A stretch of 64,000 nucleotides of DNA from Dipteris shenzhenensis (taxonomy: Eukaryota; Polypodiophyta; Polypodiopsida; Gleicheniales), in the NCBI GenBank assembly GCA_047967505.1, contig CM106541.1; one strand, 5' to 3'. The position numbers and the translations under genes are program-made. The notes under the pieces are model-generated. The model saw only the letters and a list, made by a program, of their open reading frames with translations, had not been told where the DNA came from and searched no databases. Positions 14,101-23,560 of the stretch are shown here, one piece after another. Numbering within the stretch: the stretch's first letter is position 1; each line of letters starts with the position of its first letter.

Positions 14101-17100
14101 AAACTGTAGGGCCCTTCACACACATTCATAGGAGACATCGAATACACACAAGCAGAACGAAATTCACAATCTCTAGCTACAAGCTCTTATAAAGATAAGA
14201 TGCGCACAAAGTGAACTGCACACACAATGAACCATATAAGAAAATTCCTAACATAAGGAGGTGAGGGTGGTGAGGCAGAAGTTGGAACCTACTTAGGCTT
14301 CATGAAGAAGCTAGGGTTTCAGTCTCTCCATGGGGCAATAACATACGAAGTGCCATATTAAATCACAGGTACACTAAAAAAAAAAAGGCCTCACATGATT
14401 TGCTGCCCTCGAGTGTGTGTTAAGACCCAGGGTCATAGCATGAGCTGCAGTTAATGGTGGAGTTCCAAACGATGGACCCTTTAAAACAGCGGAAGAATAT
14501 GCCCAGGAATCACACAATGCATAGTCAAAACTCAGTCCACACAAGTGTAACTTAAGTAAAGCACATGCATCTAGATAAATAGACAGCCATGTAGACAACC
14601 AATAGAATATTTATTATGTTCCCTCTAGAGAGAACCGTATACAGTACACCCTGCTCAATGTGTGCCAAGTGGACATCTTGCTACTGCTCTACCTTGCACC
14701 AAACAGAGGGCTTCACCTGCTGTCCTACTACCTTCCTTCAGGGCATGGCCCAACAATGACCTTCAGTGTCCTCCACAAGAATCTTCAGGGCATGACTCTG
14801 CTGCTCCTATGTTTGCACTCCTTGCTCTTCTCCCTGCTGGAGATCTGCAGACATGAGTGCCACACTATACGCAGACTGTTAGGCCTCCTTGCTGCTCTCA
14901 ACCAATGATGACGCACACATTGAGTACCAGGACCCCCAATGGGGACCGTTTAACCACTAGGATGCACATTTTAGTTTGGTGAATCTGGAAGTTTGCCATG
15001 TGACAACTGTGGAAGCATACTTGTATGACAACAGAAGTATCTGGTCCCAAGAGTCAAAGTGCACACCTGAAGCCCCTCTCTCTTAGGCTAAATTTAAAGC
15101 TAAATTCGCAAAGCAATTTTCAAAAGAGCTTGATGAGTTTGAGAATTTTGCAAACCCAAAGGACTTGCAATGCTAGGAAAAGGATTGGAAGCGTATACAA
15201 TGAATTAATCTCATTGCAATGCAATTTTCCTTCCTTTTTTGACCAGTTATGAAGATTATTATACTTACCGTGGTCTCCCATGAGATTATCAGGACAAGGT
15301 ACACCGAAATAAATTTACTTCACTGGAGGATGTAGTTTGTTTTGTGAAAACCTATGATGATACCATCACCTCGCAAGGCAACAAAGGTGCACCTCGTGGA
15401 TTGCCAAATGGCAATTTAAAAGGCCATTGCCAAAAGAATAATAATCGAGCAAAGAGGCCATGCACGAATACAACTCCTAATGCAAGTTCTCTCTACTTCA
15501 AGTGTGACAGGTCATATCGCAAATATCTACCACTGTGGCACCGAAGAAGAACAATGAATGGAGAAAGTAAAATAGTGCATGTAGCAATGTTGACTTGCTT
15601 ACTTCTGGTATGATCTGTGATAGTGTGACTTGTTCACATTGACGTTTATCAACTATCTCTCAAGCAAGAATTGAACCTGCCTATGGTGCTCTTATGTGGT
15701 GAAGTTCACCCAGGGTGATTTCAAGGTGTGTGAAAGTGCCAGTGGCTGATGGACAGCATAGATGTATTGCTTGGCCGAAGGTGGTTTCTTACATGTGGAC
15801 TATGTAGGCCACACCATTACTTTTTGTATGTAGGTCAGGCTAGTACTCTGGTGGTTGATCTCAATGGCCCTATGGCCAATTTTTTAGTCCAAAGTTTGAT
15901 GATAAAACAAGCAACTATGATGCTTCTCCATCTTCTTCTTTTGTAATCTTATAGAAGTTGATCTGATGTTTAGTAAGCTTGATTCCATTGCTCATGTTTA
16001 TTACAATGTCATAGTCAAGCTATAGCCAACGCACAATTTTCAGTTAAATCGTGTACTAAACTTAGAATTCAAATAGCCATTAAACAAAGATATACAATAA
16101 CACACATACAGTTCAAAATTTCACACAAGGGATAGGGTAGAGAAAAGGAAAGACACTGGCACCCGCAAGGATGTGAATGAGGTACAACCCCTACTTGGGC
16201 CAATCCCAGGTATATTTCTTTATTCCAATGATGAAGACTTTAATTACAATAGTAATTTGAATCCTTGGTCAGAACCCAAGGCAAACTAGCTTGGCCTTTT
16301 CCCTTCCTATCTTACTCAATATGGCTCAAACTTCAAAACCATCTAAGGTATCATTCTTTAAGCTCTTGTTATGTCCTTGGAGGCTCATATAAATGGCGTT
16401 TCTAGACCCAAACTTCAACTTGCCAATCAATTAATATTCTTCCAAAAGTACTGGTGCGAATCTCAATAGCAAATGCAATTAAAACACAAAGGGATTGTAT
16501 GAATGTGAACTCTATGACTATGTATTCAAAACAGTGACTTACCTAGCTCGAATTTTGTAAGAGAAGCAACGAGGTATACATAGTCCAACCTAAAACTAAG
16601 GCAACTAAAAGTCACCTTTACAAATCAAATGACTTAAACATTACAAATTTAATGAGTCACACATAATAAGATTGGCAAATCTAAAATGGCCCCTACGATA
16701 GATTGCAAGTTTTAACAAGTCTTTCTCTATCTCTATTGCAGTAGTATGAAACCTACAACAATCTATGTTGCTAAATGCATAGCTTATTTACGTTCTTGCG
16801 TACATACTGTACATGAGTGTATCCCAAGTCTGTGTTGTTGAATCTCTAAAAGGAAACAAATAAATAGTAGTCTGTGTTATTTAATGCATAGCATGTCTAA
16901 GGCTGACAAATACCTTTGGGAATAGTTTCTAAGGACAGCTTTCATCTTCTAAAGTATAAGTTGACACAAACAACAAAGCATAATATAGGCGGTAACGCTC
17001 CAAGTATGGATGACCTAGGTATCACGCATACACAAACCAAAAGCCGGTACAAAGGGCACCCCAATGCATGAGGGGCATAAGGAGGGAAAACAAGAAAACT

Positions 17101-17517
17101 CCACCACAAGCAAATAGTTAACAAAGATAAACGGACCTATGGAAAGGGCGTAGAATGCCAACAAGTGGTGCCTCTTGATGCCAATGTTTTTGTCCCAATA
17201 ACCTATGCGCCCACTCTAAGAATATGCTCATTGAAACTTGTGCATGTGGATACTTATGCATGATTGTACGTGCATATATACATGCATGCATGTCTGTGAA
17301 AACAGCCAAGCATAGGAAGAGACTATACATGTACATAGTTCTCTACACCATTCACTAGAGCACCCAAATGTTTACTTGTAAGATTTGTCAATTTCAATCA
17401 AAAAAATACATTTTTTATAAAAGCAATCAAGAGAACAAACACATGAATTACTTGGAGATCTTGCCGGCGTTCACGAGTACATTCCTCCTCCGATCGAGAA
17501 ATAATTTTAACCTTCAT
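1..17517 (-). CDS. DCAF13: DCAF13/SOF1-family WD40 protein gene, 5' part (interrupted, runs off left edge)
   Basis: Five minus-strand exons (17452-17517, 13920-14009, 13707-13818, 9707-9734, 1943-2041) all have GT..AG borders and join in phase. They encode the N-terminus and first WD repeats of a Sof1/DCAF13 homologue: start MKVKIISRSEEECTRERR, then EYTRALNAAKLDKVFAKPF, a GH..V..MAKNP block, an IRLWD repeat end, and GHRGGVRGL with a following SCGDDC. Family knowledge: Sof1/DCAF13 is a nucleolar WD40 protein of the U3 snoRNP/small-subunit processome and a candidate CUL4-DDB1 substrate receptor. The full protein is about 440-450 residues; only about 132 codons are secure here, so the rest lies left of the window. 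Intron lengths are about 3.4 kb, 0.1 kb, 4.0 kb, 7.7 kb and at least 1.9 kb, filled by transposons. No stop or frameshift was seen in the five exons, so the gene looks intact so far. Confidence 0.88.
160..665. repeat. G-rich imperfect minisatellite in intron 5
   Basis: It begins with GA runs and two A-runs, then repeats variants of TGAGCGAGGGGGTGAGCGG for about 420 bp, with many runs of 4-14 G on the plus strand. Open frames across it are low-complexity Pro/Ser/Leu strings and are not genes. It has guanine-quadruplex potential. Confidence 0.85.
666..1942. other. DCAF13 intron 5, unique-looking part
   Basis: No gene recognised. About 700-800 resembles the sequence after the GA microsatellite at 25880-25970 (a shared 'tctatgatact/gagactga... 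tacaatgag' layout), so it may be a minus-strand LINE tail. Short open frames at 1449-1700 have no recognisable domain. Confidence 0.4.
1943..2041 (-). CDS. DCAF13: DCAF13 exon 5
   Basis: 99 nt between a TATGTAG acceptor and a GTAAGT donor. The first G completes the Arg codon split from exon 4. It encodes QTVRQFLGHRGGVRGL and SCGDDC, the second WD repeat, ending in phase 2. Confidence 0.88.
2104..2460 (+). mobile_element. LTR-like sequence, copy 1 (truncated)
   Basis: About 340 bp repeated almost verbatim at 3808-4140. It has a TATA-like 'cttatataagagc' around 2240 and a CT-rich stretch ending 'accatgttc', after which the copies diverge. The layout (direct repeat, internal TATA) suggests LTR promoter halves. 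This copy lacks the TGTTGGAATAT start seen in copy 2 and lacks an 18-bp stretch present there. Confidence 0.55.
2586..3327 (+). mobile_element. 5'-truncated LINE with poly-A tail and target duplication
   Basis: The insert is bounded by the 15-bp direct repeat AAGGTTCTCTGCCTT (2571-2585 and 3326-3340) and ends in a run of 16 A (3312-3327). These are hallmarks of target-primed reverse transcription. Inside is a decayed LINE ORF2 C-terminus: a QHCLWEC zinc-knuckle remnant near 2670, then ITAWHIWRARC near 2950. At least one stop interrupts it (after FFMT near 2770). A related copy lies on the minus strand at 5915-7240. It sits in DCAF13 intron 4. Confidence 0.8.
3425..3518. repeat. 47-bp tandem duplication
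   Basis: Two imperfect copies of a unit containing 'ggatgtactgtgggagcc' and 'tattggctttgat'. A second small duplication (about 36 bp, 'gttcttggttccattccag') follows at about 3695-3770. Confidence 0.7.
3799..4350 (+). mobile_element. LTR-like sequence, copy 2
   Basis: It starts TGTTGGAATATGAAGCC, repeats copy 1 (2104-2437) and has a TATA-like 'cttatataagagc' near 3943. It continues into the hairpin row at 4154-4316. No primer binding site or TG...CA end could be fixed, so the right border is approximate. Confidence 0.5.
4154..4316. repeat. Row of eight short hairpins with 4-nt loops
   Basis: Eight consecutive inverted repeats with stems of 5-8 bp around 4-nt loops, spaced about 19-28 nt: stem starts 4154, 4173, 4194, 4222, 4243, 4262, 4281 and 4303. 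Loops are GTAA, CGAA, CAAA, CGTA, CTAA, CGGA, CGAA and AGTA. Seven stems are perfect; the sixth has one mismatch. Several stems contain TTGAC, the WRKY-binding core. Confidence 0.85.
4430..4880 (+). mobile_element. Probable LINE ORF2 fragment
   Basis: Two overlapping frames give weak LINE-like text: LKAWSSFQNTLRRIP in one and MWNDNILDEHGRPLG in the next, in the order seen between the RT and zinc-knuckle parts of plant LINEs. The frame change implies decay. The open frames at 4916-5359 on the minus strand were not recognised. Confidence 0.35.
5766..5910 (+). pseudogene. Ty3/gypsy RNase H remnant
   Basis: Plus-strand frame reading GALLKQEHRVIAYKSKKLDG, a stop, a short stretch, a second stop, then DKEILAIIYVIK. 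This matches the gypsy RNase H layout (AYxSRKL ... KEMLAIVxALK). A minus-strand LINE tail begins directly after it at 5915. Confidence 0.65.
5915..7240 (-). mobile_element. Decayed LINE, second copy of the 2586-3327 family
   Basis: Read leftward from about 7240. It contains VFGGHRLWSWSIWLLAF near 7190, CGEDPICIRESIQHCLWDC near 6560, MRIIWKGIASLL and FFMTWGLVAWLSL near 6450, and QHIWRSRCTEAL near 6300. The order matches the insert at 2586-3327. The 3' end shares 'catgatgtactcc' and 'ttcatacttaat' with that copy and finishes at an A-run (T 5915-5921 on the plus strand). Frameshifts and stops make it dead. The upstream boundary is uncertain. Confidence 0.7.
7885..8760 (-). mobile_element. LINE reverse transcriptase remnant with inverted central block
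   Basis: Minus strand 8690-8490 reads FNHAICHGFPPTWSTTTIVL then IHKAGDP (RT start). Minus strand about 8140-7885 reads LSP, TLFRLYIDEI, then EDDIVLISSSVEGLQ and NLKKTKVMI (RT palm, catalytic YADD-like box changed to IEDD). Between them, about 8165-8487, the piece that belongs in the middle (STLDHIFTLR, CFVDFRKAFDIVPR, LYESVRGRVH, ending STIGVK) lies on the plus strand. Frameshifts and stops show it is inactive. Confidence 0.75.
8165..8487 (+). pseudogene. Inverted LINE RT palm segment
   Basis: Plus-strand frame with RQASFRR, a stop, HSTLDHIFTLR, then VDFRKAFDIVPR (first catalytic Asp motif) and LYESVRGR, ending TIGVK. Its expected downstream motif (LSPTLF) lies on the opposite strand just to its left. 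Confidence 0.75.
8998..9706. other. DCAF13 intron 4, left of exon 4
   Basis: AT-rich sequence with no recognised gene. There is a loose repeat of 'aaccctcttagaatagcctgcttct' at about 9430 and about 9538. Confidence 0.5.
9707..9734 (-). CDS. DCAF13: DCAF13 exon 4 (28-nt microexon)
   Basis: A 28-nt exon between TTGCAG and GTATAT. It completes the split Glu codon after exon 3 and encodes IRLWDVAY, the end of WD repeat 1, leaving phase 2. Introns of about 4.0 and 7.7 kb flank it. It was found by reading the expected WD motif in phase. Confidence 0.85.
9735..10758. other. DCAF13 intron 3, proximal part
   Basis: No gene or transposon domain recognised. Short open frames such as 10427-10741 are AT-rich and featureless. 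Confidence 0.5.
10759..11275 (-). mobile_element. Cluster of LINE/SINE 3' tails and CA microsatellites
   Basis: Three minus-strand 3' tails of one type, each reading about 'atacatggatttcaccc' followed by an A-run on the minus strand (about 10778-10818, about 10850-10925, about 11219-11260). CA runs lie at about 10828-10848 and 11132-11160. The first tail is bounded by the direct repeat GAATGTGCCTACACA (about 10759 and about 10819), which looks like a target duplication. A direct repeat with about 73-bp period (TCCAAAGTGCCCAATATC) lies at 11100-11190. Confidence 0.55.
11318..12330 (+). mobile_element. Degraded LTR related to the LTR at 62638-63844
   Basis: It starts TGTTGGAAAAGTCACCTCCC and follows the 62638 LTR in order: 'taagccc..atatgagga', 'ctaccacatgggcag', 'caggtgtatggcctgcaaga', a GGCTGG/CCAGCC-rich stretch, then a TATA-like 'tgtataagg' at 12052. 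Similarity fades after about 12270, so the 3' end is missing. It lies inside DCAF13 intron 3. Confidence 0.65.
12716..13530 (+). mobile_element. Possible solo LTR
   Basis: A TGTTTGTTGAGATATGG start, then a TATA-like 'ctctatataagagg' at about 12895 and two copies of 'tatcatatattgtt'. The end is not defined. A 140-codon open frame on the opposite strand (12935-13357) has no recognised domain. Confidence 0.3.
13707..13818 (-). CDS. DCAF13: DCAF13 exon 3
   Basis: 112 nt with a TTTAG acceptor and a GTGAGT donor, ending in phase 1. It encodes VFAKPF followed by the first WD40 GH dipeptide and a SGSMDG turn. It is only 101 bp from exon 2. Confidence 0.9.
13920..14009 (-). CDS. DCAF13: DCAF13 exon 2
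   Basis: Thirty codons between an AG acceptor at 14010-14011 and a GTACAC donor at 13919. Phase 0 at both ends. It encodes the segment ending LNAAKLDK that precedes the first WD repeat. Confidence 0.88.
14010..17451. other. DCAF13 intron 1
   Basis: About 3.4 kb without recognised exons. About 15,020-15,950 may be a decayed retroelement gag-protease piece: a knuckle-like stretch CDRSYRKYLPLW near 15510 and MDSIDVLLGRRWFL near 15750. The rest is AT-rich, with no domain seen. Confidence 0.45.
17452..17517 (-). CDS. DCAF13: DCAF13 exon 1
   Basis: Twenty-two codons from the ATG at 17517 to a GTAATT donor at 17451, ending in phase 0. The MKVKIISRSEEE start matches the conserved N-terminus of the family, which fixes this start. 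Confidence 0.88.
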
Positions 17518-17584
17518 GTTTGAGAGATCTACAAATTCACATCAAAAGGAGCAAAGTCAAAAACCAAAAATGTCATTAAATTGT

Positions 17585-18125
17585 ACTATTTGTTTTTTAC
17601 TTAGAGGATGAGTTTGGGCACCTTCCTAAATTCATGTAGAAATACATCTTTTGCAATATTAGCAAATATCTAAAATTTCACCTTGAGGAGTCTTCATAAT
17701 AATTATTTCTATTTGTAGTGGTGCACTGCCATATCAACTATCTTTTCTTTTGCCTAGAAGGGAGGAGGAGAAGAATTTTTTAACGTCAGGCCACAAGGCA
17801 AGGCCCTCACGGGGTCATCAGACGTATCCTGGGGATCGAACCCAAACACACCCAACAACAATAGTCACTCCCATAACCAATAAGTCTGTAGAGATGGGCA
17901 TTTAGAACATACTAAAACAAAATATTATTGTCTTCATTCACACTTGTAGATTGATGTGGGATACTTTTTTATTAGCCTTTGAGTATAGTGCTAGCCTTCG
18001 AGTCTGCCCTTCATCTCTAGAATGCTGACAAATATAGATGGACGCTCCTATGTGTGTGAAATGGATGTCTGTGAGAGCATATGTTTATACTATGATCTAC
18101 AACCACCACTAGCCTCAATACTCAC
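17585..18125 (+). repeat. Dispersed repeat, copy 1 (split by SINE-like insert)
   Basis: Shares ordered blocks with 23255-23560 and 53990-54600: 'gaggatgagtttgggca', 'aaatttcaccttg(a)gag', 'tagtgctagccttcg', 'gtgagagcatatgtttatac'. It lies just upstream of DCAF13 exon 1. Confidence 0.7.
17752..17882 (-). mobile_element. SINE-like insert with pol III B box
   Basis: Minus strand has GGGTTCGATCCCC (plus 17831-17843), a good B box, about 35 nt after a weaker A-box-like TTGGTTATGGGAGTG (17880-17866), and an A-rich 3' side near 17780. The dispersed repeat around it is continuous at the same point in the 23.4-kb copy, which behaves as an empty site. Confidence 0.5.
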
Positions 18126-20035
18126 TAGACGTCAAGGGGATTGCTAAGAGACAGCCTAAGCAAAACCAAAGAAAGATCTTTGAACTAAAGGCAAGTACAC
18201 AAATAGATCCAGCTACATGTGACTAGTGCACAAGAAACTCTCTCAAGGACACTCAGGTCTAAGACAATGAACAACTATAAAGGACAAGCAAGATAACTCA
18301 ATCATGCCAAAATAGAAGCCCTGCCACCCAATGCCACCCCTGGCAAAGTTTGCATTCCCCACTCAACTTAATTTTGGACAAGTATGACAAGAAAAAAAAA
18401 TCGCTAGTAATCTTGTCTTGGCTCAACCAGTTTCAGAGTTACTTTTCAATTGTATAGACGCAGGACCACAAAAGCGCAGCCTTGCTTCCATGCACTCAAC
18501 AACAGAAGCCATCAATTGTTGGCAAACGTGGCACCCAGAGCCCAACGCTAGACATAGTTGACTATGATTGGGAATTTATCAAGGACATCCAAGCTCCATT
18601 TTGCCACCATAGTACATGGACCGTCTTCACACCCAGTTCCTTAAATTCACACCAAGGGCCATAGATTCAGCCAACCAATACGCAAATTGTGTCATTCGAG
18701 TGGCTATACAATTACAGATACCACAAATCAGCAAGTTTCTCCATGGCCTCTGTTTAGATATCTAATGGTATGTTCAGCGCTTCAAGCTGAAGCTGTACCA
18801 CAAAGGCCCTCTCAACAAGAAGCATCACAAGACCCCCAAACCAAGGGTGTTTAAAGGCCAATAGCACTTGAAATAGCAAGCCTCTAGCAAATGGTAAGTA
18901 TGGGGGCTTTTCCAACACAAAGAAGCAGAGACACGGCCAGAGCCATGAGCAAGGCCATGATAAGCAACGTCGTCCCCATTTGTATCCACCAACTAATGCA
19001 GCCATCATAGCCTCCCTTCCATCAAGATCTGGCAAAACACCAAGAGCAAACTCGGTAGTCTCATAAATGGCAAAAACTCAGCATATATCTGAACATGCTG
19101 CAAGGATATTTTTCTGACGGAAATCAAACGGCCCTTGACTTTGCTGCAGTTGATGTGGCTCTTCTGACTTGTCTGTGTGTTACGGAATCCTGTGAAGCTT
19201 ATGGCGGCTGGAAGCGCAATGTCCCTTCCATAAGCTCTCCAAACTTGTGACTCAATCTAGGCAGGGTTCAGGTCATTTAGGTTCAACCCTATAATTTTTC
19301 TCGTTAATCTACTGTCATAGGATGAATCTCAATAACATGCATTGTCATATCATATTACTTCATCTCCTCATAAGAGTGGAAATGTTGCCCAGACTTTTTG
19401 AAAGTATCCCAAAAATCGTACACGAGATTTCGTTACGGTCCCAAATTGCATGCATACTTGTTCAAAACGAGCTGCAGGCTTGCCTTGAAGCCATCACCAA
19501 TATCTAGGATAAGATGGTGAAAAAGAAATCAAGAAAACAACTACGATACAAAAGCTCAAACGAATAGTTTTTCATGCGATCTCGTAGCCAACCTGTCTCC
19601 AAGCAAGGCCTGCAGCTACCAAGTGACAGCAACTGTGCTCGTTGTTTCCGAAGACATTCCAAGTGATGAAACTAAGATATACAAAGTCTTATACAGTAAC
19701 ATCTATGATATAGCGAGTCTTACATTCAATATACGTGGATGATATTGAGCTACAAAAACTTTTATCAATAACGTACTTAACATTGATTTTCACAGTTCTA
19801 TGCAAGTGCTAAACCATTTTCATGAGTCAACTCCAATATGCCGACAATTTGTTGAAATATCAAAATTTGAAACTCAAATGAAAGGCACTAGGGATATCAC
19901 TAATGTATAAAAATATTGTTCTTTAAGACAAATGGGAATATGTTGACAATTTCATTCCAAGAGTAATATGTGATCCTAAAATTAACCCTTCCTTTATAAA
20001 ATAATGATTAGATCGAGACAAAAAGGATAACTATG
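18126..20035. other. Region without recognised gene
   Basis: Upstream of DCAF13. Open frames at 18482-18664 (+) and 18754-19035 (-) have no family I recognise. No promoter motif could be fixed. Confidence 0.4.
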
Positions 20036-20039
20036 CCTA

Positions 20040-21320
20040 CATTTGACCAAACAGAATGTGCAAGATGTAATGCTTGGATAACTCAAGATAGTCAAAGCAC
20101 CCAAGGAAACATGGGGCATGTTTGCAACATTGTATGTGCTAAAGAATACTTTCAAGATCTCGACACTGAAAACTCAAATCAATCAAAGCTTTTGGCATGG
20201 TGGAATTAGGCATGCACATGTGCTAAGAGTCAATGATATCATCAATCAAATTTTAACTAGACGATAATCTATGAATTCAATTGAGTTTACTTTCAATGAC
20301 TTGGTGAAGTTTATGAGAATCGAATAAAACTTACAGCCATTCAAAAATAGGGATCAATACTCAAAGAACTATAATAAGTCTTGTTAAATAACGAGATGAG
20401 AACTTAAGTAAGCTCCAAGCAAGTTAAGTTAAAAGGATTAAGTGAACATAGCGTTTGCAACATCAGGTAGAGGTAGAGGCAAAATAGGTGATCCGAGTAT
20501 AGGTGGTGGACAACAACAAGAGAAGAATCAATAATAACATCACATAATTCAAGCATAGAAAATTACTAAAATAGTGGCAATTCGTCACATAAAGTAAATT
20601 TCCAAGGACAAAAACTTCTCAAGAAATAAAAATTAATCAAAGATTCGATTCTATTCTAATGCAATGTTTTTCTTGATTTTAGGCATTATGAAAGAGATTG
20701 CATGAATAACAATATAATCAATTAGGACAATGCACCAACATCAAGGAACTAGAGGAAAAAGGTGACTATCATGTCTGACGTAGTCACAGGCTTATGTAAA
20801 TCATAAAGATTAAAACTATGGCAATAACACTAAATACAGCATGTAGATTGATCCAATAATGTAATCCATCATGTAGACAATACACCAAATCTAATTCCAA
20901 GAAAAGGAACAATTTTTATGGATCATATTTCAACGAGAACAAATTTTCAAGTAATAAAGGAATGATACATTATGTTCTACTCCACACCTCAGCAAGAAGT
21001 CGCTGCCCAAGGACAAATGATACAAAAGTACTATAGAGTATGCTTTGATGGTGATCAATGTATGATAAGACATAAATCCAAAGAATGTCAACTAGTGGGA
21101 AAAGCAATCAAACAAAACCATAACATTGGTTCCGAATTTGCTTGCGATGTTGGTTTGGCACTCAAGTACACAAATGGTTGCAGAATCATTTGTAAATGGG
21201 ATGGTAGAGCATCGTGCACTTTTGGAGCTATGGCACAAGAAGTGTGGTTATGTGAATTCAAATTTGACCCAATCGAAAAATCAGAATATGGTCATTGGCA
21301 TTCCAAAATAATTGGTAATG
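20040..21320 (+). pseudogene. Ty1/copia gag and pre-integrase remnant
   Basis: About 20095-20240 reads KIVKAPKETWGMFATLYVLK, a copia gag helix region. About 21210-21310 reads ELWHKKCGYVN and NMVIGIP, the pre-integrase zinc motif with the second His replaced by Tyr. Many stops. The continuation is on the opposite strand at 21485-21960. Confidence 0.6.
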
Positions 21321-21484
21321 TTTACAATCTTTTCCCAATCCTAATTGGGGAGATTCTTGTCATTGAGCATGGCTCTAGCAATTTGTTATTGTTATATTCT
21401 TTTGTTTTACTATTTTGTTGTAGTGTCTACAAAAAGTTTTATGTCCTCTATAAAAATTTATGAACATTAAATACATATATTAAT

Positions 21485-21960
21485 CACCTTTATCTGATCT
21501 CAAGGCTTCGATCTTCTTGCCTATTTGGTTTTCAACCATTCTTTAAATCCTTTGGATTTGCCAAATATGTTTGGCTTCTCTTCTATGAAAATATCAACGA
21601 TAATCAACAATGAATATGAGGCAAGATAATGAAAAATTGACATTCTAGTATGAGTATATCACTAAACATTGGAATTTATCAAATCGACAATATCCTTGCT
21701 CTAGTTGTGCTTCTTCCAAACTTGCCCTTGCTTGTTTGCCAAAACAACATGCTTCACCAAATCTCCCAAAAAAATTGAGCCAAGGAGGCCCTCTAGGAGA
21801 ACTAGTCATAGAAGGTCTTGTGTGTTTTTTCGGGAAGTAGTGGGACACAAGGTCACTATTCTTTTTTATGATGGCATTTTTAAGGATTTGCTCAACAACT
21901 ATGTGGTTGCCAAGCTCAATATCCTCACAAAATAAACAATTAACGTTCTCAAGCTTCACA
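21485..21960 (-). pseudogene. Ty1/copia integrase remnant (inverted relative to 20040-21320)
   Basis: Minus strand reads CCFGKQARASLEEAQLEQGY (end of the zinc region) and, further left, NQIGKKIEALRSDKG, the integrase segment before the second catalytic Asp. Frames are broken. It fits as the downstream part of the adjacent plus-strand fragment turned around. Confidence 0.55.
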
Positions 21961-22179
21961 CTAATTTTGGCATGCTCAACAACCCACCATTACCATAGGA
22001 AGTAGTTACAAACATGCTATTATATTCAACATTAAGAGACTACATACGCTTGGTCTTCATTTTGCTATTGCTTGCTACCAAAAACAAGCCATGTACGTTC
22101 CAATAGTACCCCATCAATGAAACTCGGAGCGAATGCTCCAACAACTGCCAGTCATGAACTCATACTATACTCCACCATT

Positions 22180-22800
22180 GAATGGCAATTCCTATCCTCA
22201 TCCCTCATGGTGAACATGGCCTTATTCTCAGCATCATATGAGCAACCTATGATGTCTTGCACCTTCACAAAGGATCTTGAATCTTCCAAGCATTGCTCAA
22301 TATCAGCCATGAGCACACTCACTTATTTGTCCACATATCGAATCTCACTAAGAACAACTCATTAGCTCACCTCTTCAACATGAAGACATGATTGTGGAGC
22401 GTCACTATTTGTGCAATATTCTTTTTCTGACATAAATAATACATAATTGTCTAAGCTTCAACACTAACGCCACCAACTATATATGCCGCAGCACTAAATC
22501 TAGATCCTTCTTATGATCATTAAGAACGCCTCAGTGTCTGTGACCACCCACTCTTTGATGGCATCTAGATCTGCAAGTTTGATAACCTTGCATGTCACAT
22601 CCACTTATCAGCAAGTAGCTTCTCAATTCCTTTAGTGGTTTCCCACAATGCAAGGGCAACCAATGTAGTTGCATATCTTAATCCTCCGCATTTGATAGTT
22701 GGTCCCATCCAACATACTTGGTTGATCAAAAATCAGGATCGATATGTGGTGCCATGTCACACTATGAGATTTGACTAGAAAGAAGATTCCAAGCCACATT
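22180..22800 (-). pseudogene. Ty1/copia gag N-terminal remnant
   Basis: Minus strand near 22720 reads SMLDGTNYQMRRIKICNYI; near 22560 it reads LADLDAIKEWVVTDTEAFLM. Both match copia gag starts. Stops follow. Confidence 0.45.
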
Positions 22801-22806
22801 CATATA

Positions 22807-23100
22807 CCTTTGTAAAACTAGAATATATCCAAACGTCAAATTCATGTTTTTGTAAATCATGAGATTTTTTAGTTGTTGGGGCTTTTGCACTTGCGTAAGA
22901 TATTTTGATATAGTTGAACAATTGATCACCAATTGGATGAAAATTCAAAGAATTTGCATGTTCGCTAAGGTGATAGAAAATAATACCTTTGCAAGACTAG
23001 AATATATTAAACCATACAAATTCATGTTTTTGTTGTTCGTGAGAAATTTTAGCTATTGAGGCTTCTCCACCTGTGTAAGATATTTCGATATAGCTGTGCC
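22807..23100. repeat. 179-bp tandem duplication
   Basis: Two imperfect copies starting 'cctttgtaaaactagaatat' (22807) and 'cctttgcaagactagaatat' (22986). Both contain 'aaattcatgtttttgt' and 'gtaagatatttygatatag'. Confidence 0.75.
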
Positions 23101-23254
23101 ATAGACATGTTGGTTTGCCCATGTGGCATACCTACTTCATGCCCACATGGCATGTCTTATTCCTTATTCCTTTGTATTCATCATATGAGAGCTTACATAT
23201 AGGACAATGAACCTTCTATTCCCACAAAAATTGCACATGCACATCCTGTTTTGT

Positions 23255-23560
23255 TAAAAAAGGATGAGTTCGGGCATTTCCTGTATTAATATAGATATAT
23301 GCAGTCCATTGTATTAATGAACATATAAATTTCACCTTATGAAGTTTTCAACCACTACGAAAGCTGCGATGCTTGATATTTCCCCTAATATCAACTACCT
23401 TTTCTAGTCTTTCTGGCTTAGAAATGCTCATTTGGGAGATACTAAAATGAAATAGCCTTCACATGTAGTTGTAGCTTTGCTGAAGAGAATTTGGACTACT
23501 TTCATTAGCCTTCTCCATTGATGTGTATGTGTGCACACATTCACGCGTGTGTTTTCTTAA
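23255..23560 (+). repeat. Dispersed repeat, copy 2
   Basis: Matches the 17.6- and 54-kb copies ('aggatgagttcgggcat', 'aaatttcaccttatgaag', 'tttggactactttcattagcc'). No SINE insert here, so it gives the uninterrupted arrangement. Confidence 0.7.

Noticed and set aside
18754-19035. 93-codon minus-strand open frame
   Set aside because: Natural-looking composition but no recognised domain, splice context or conservation evidence.
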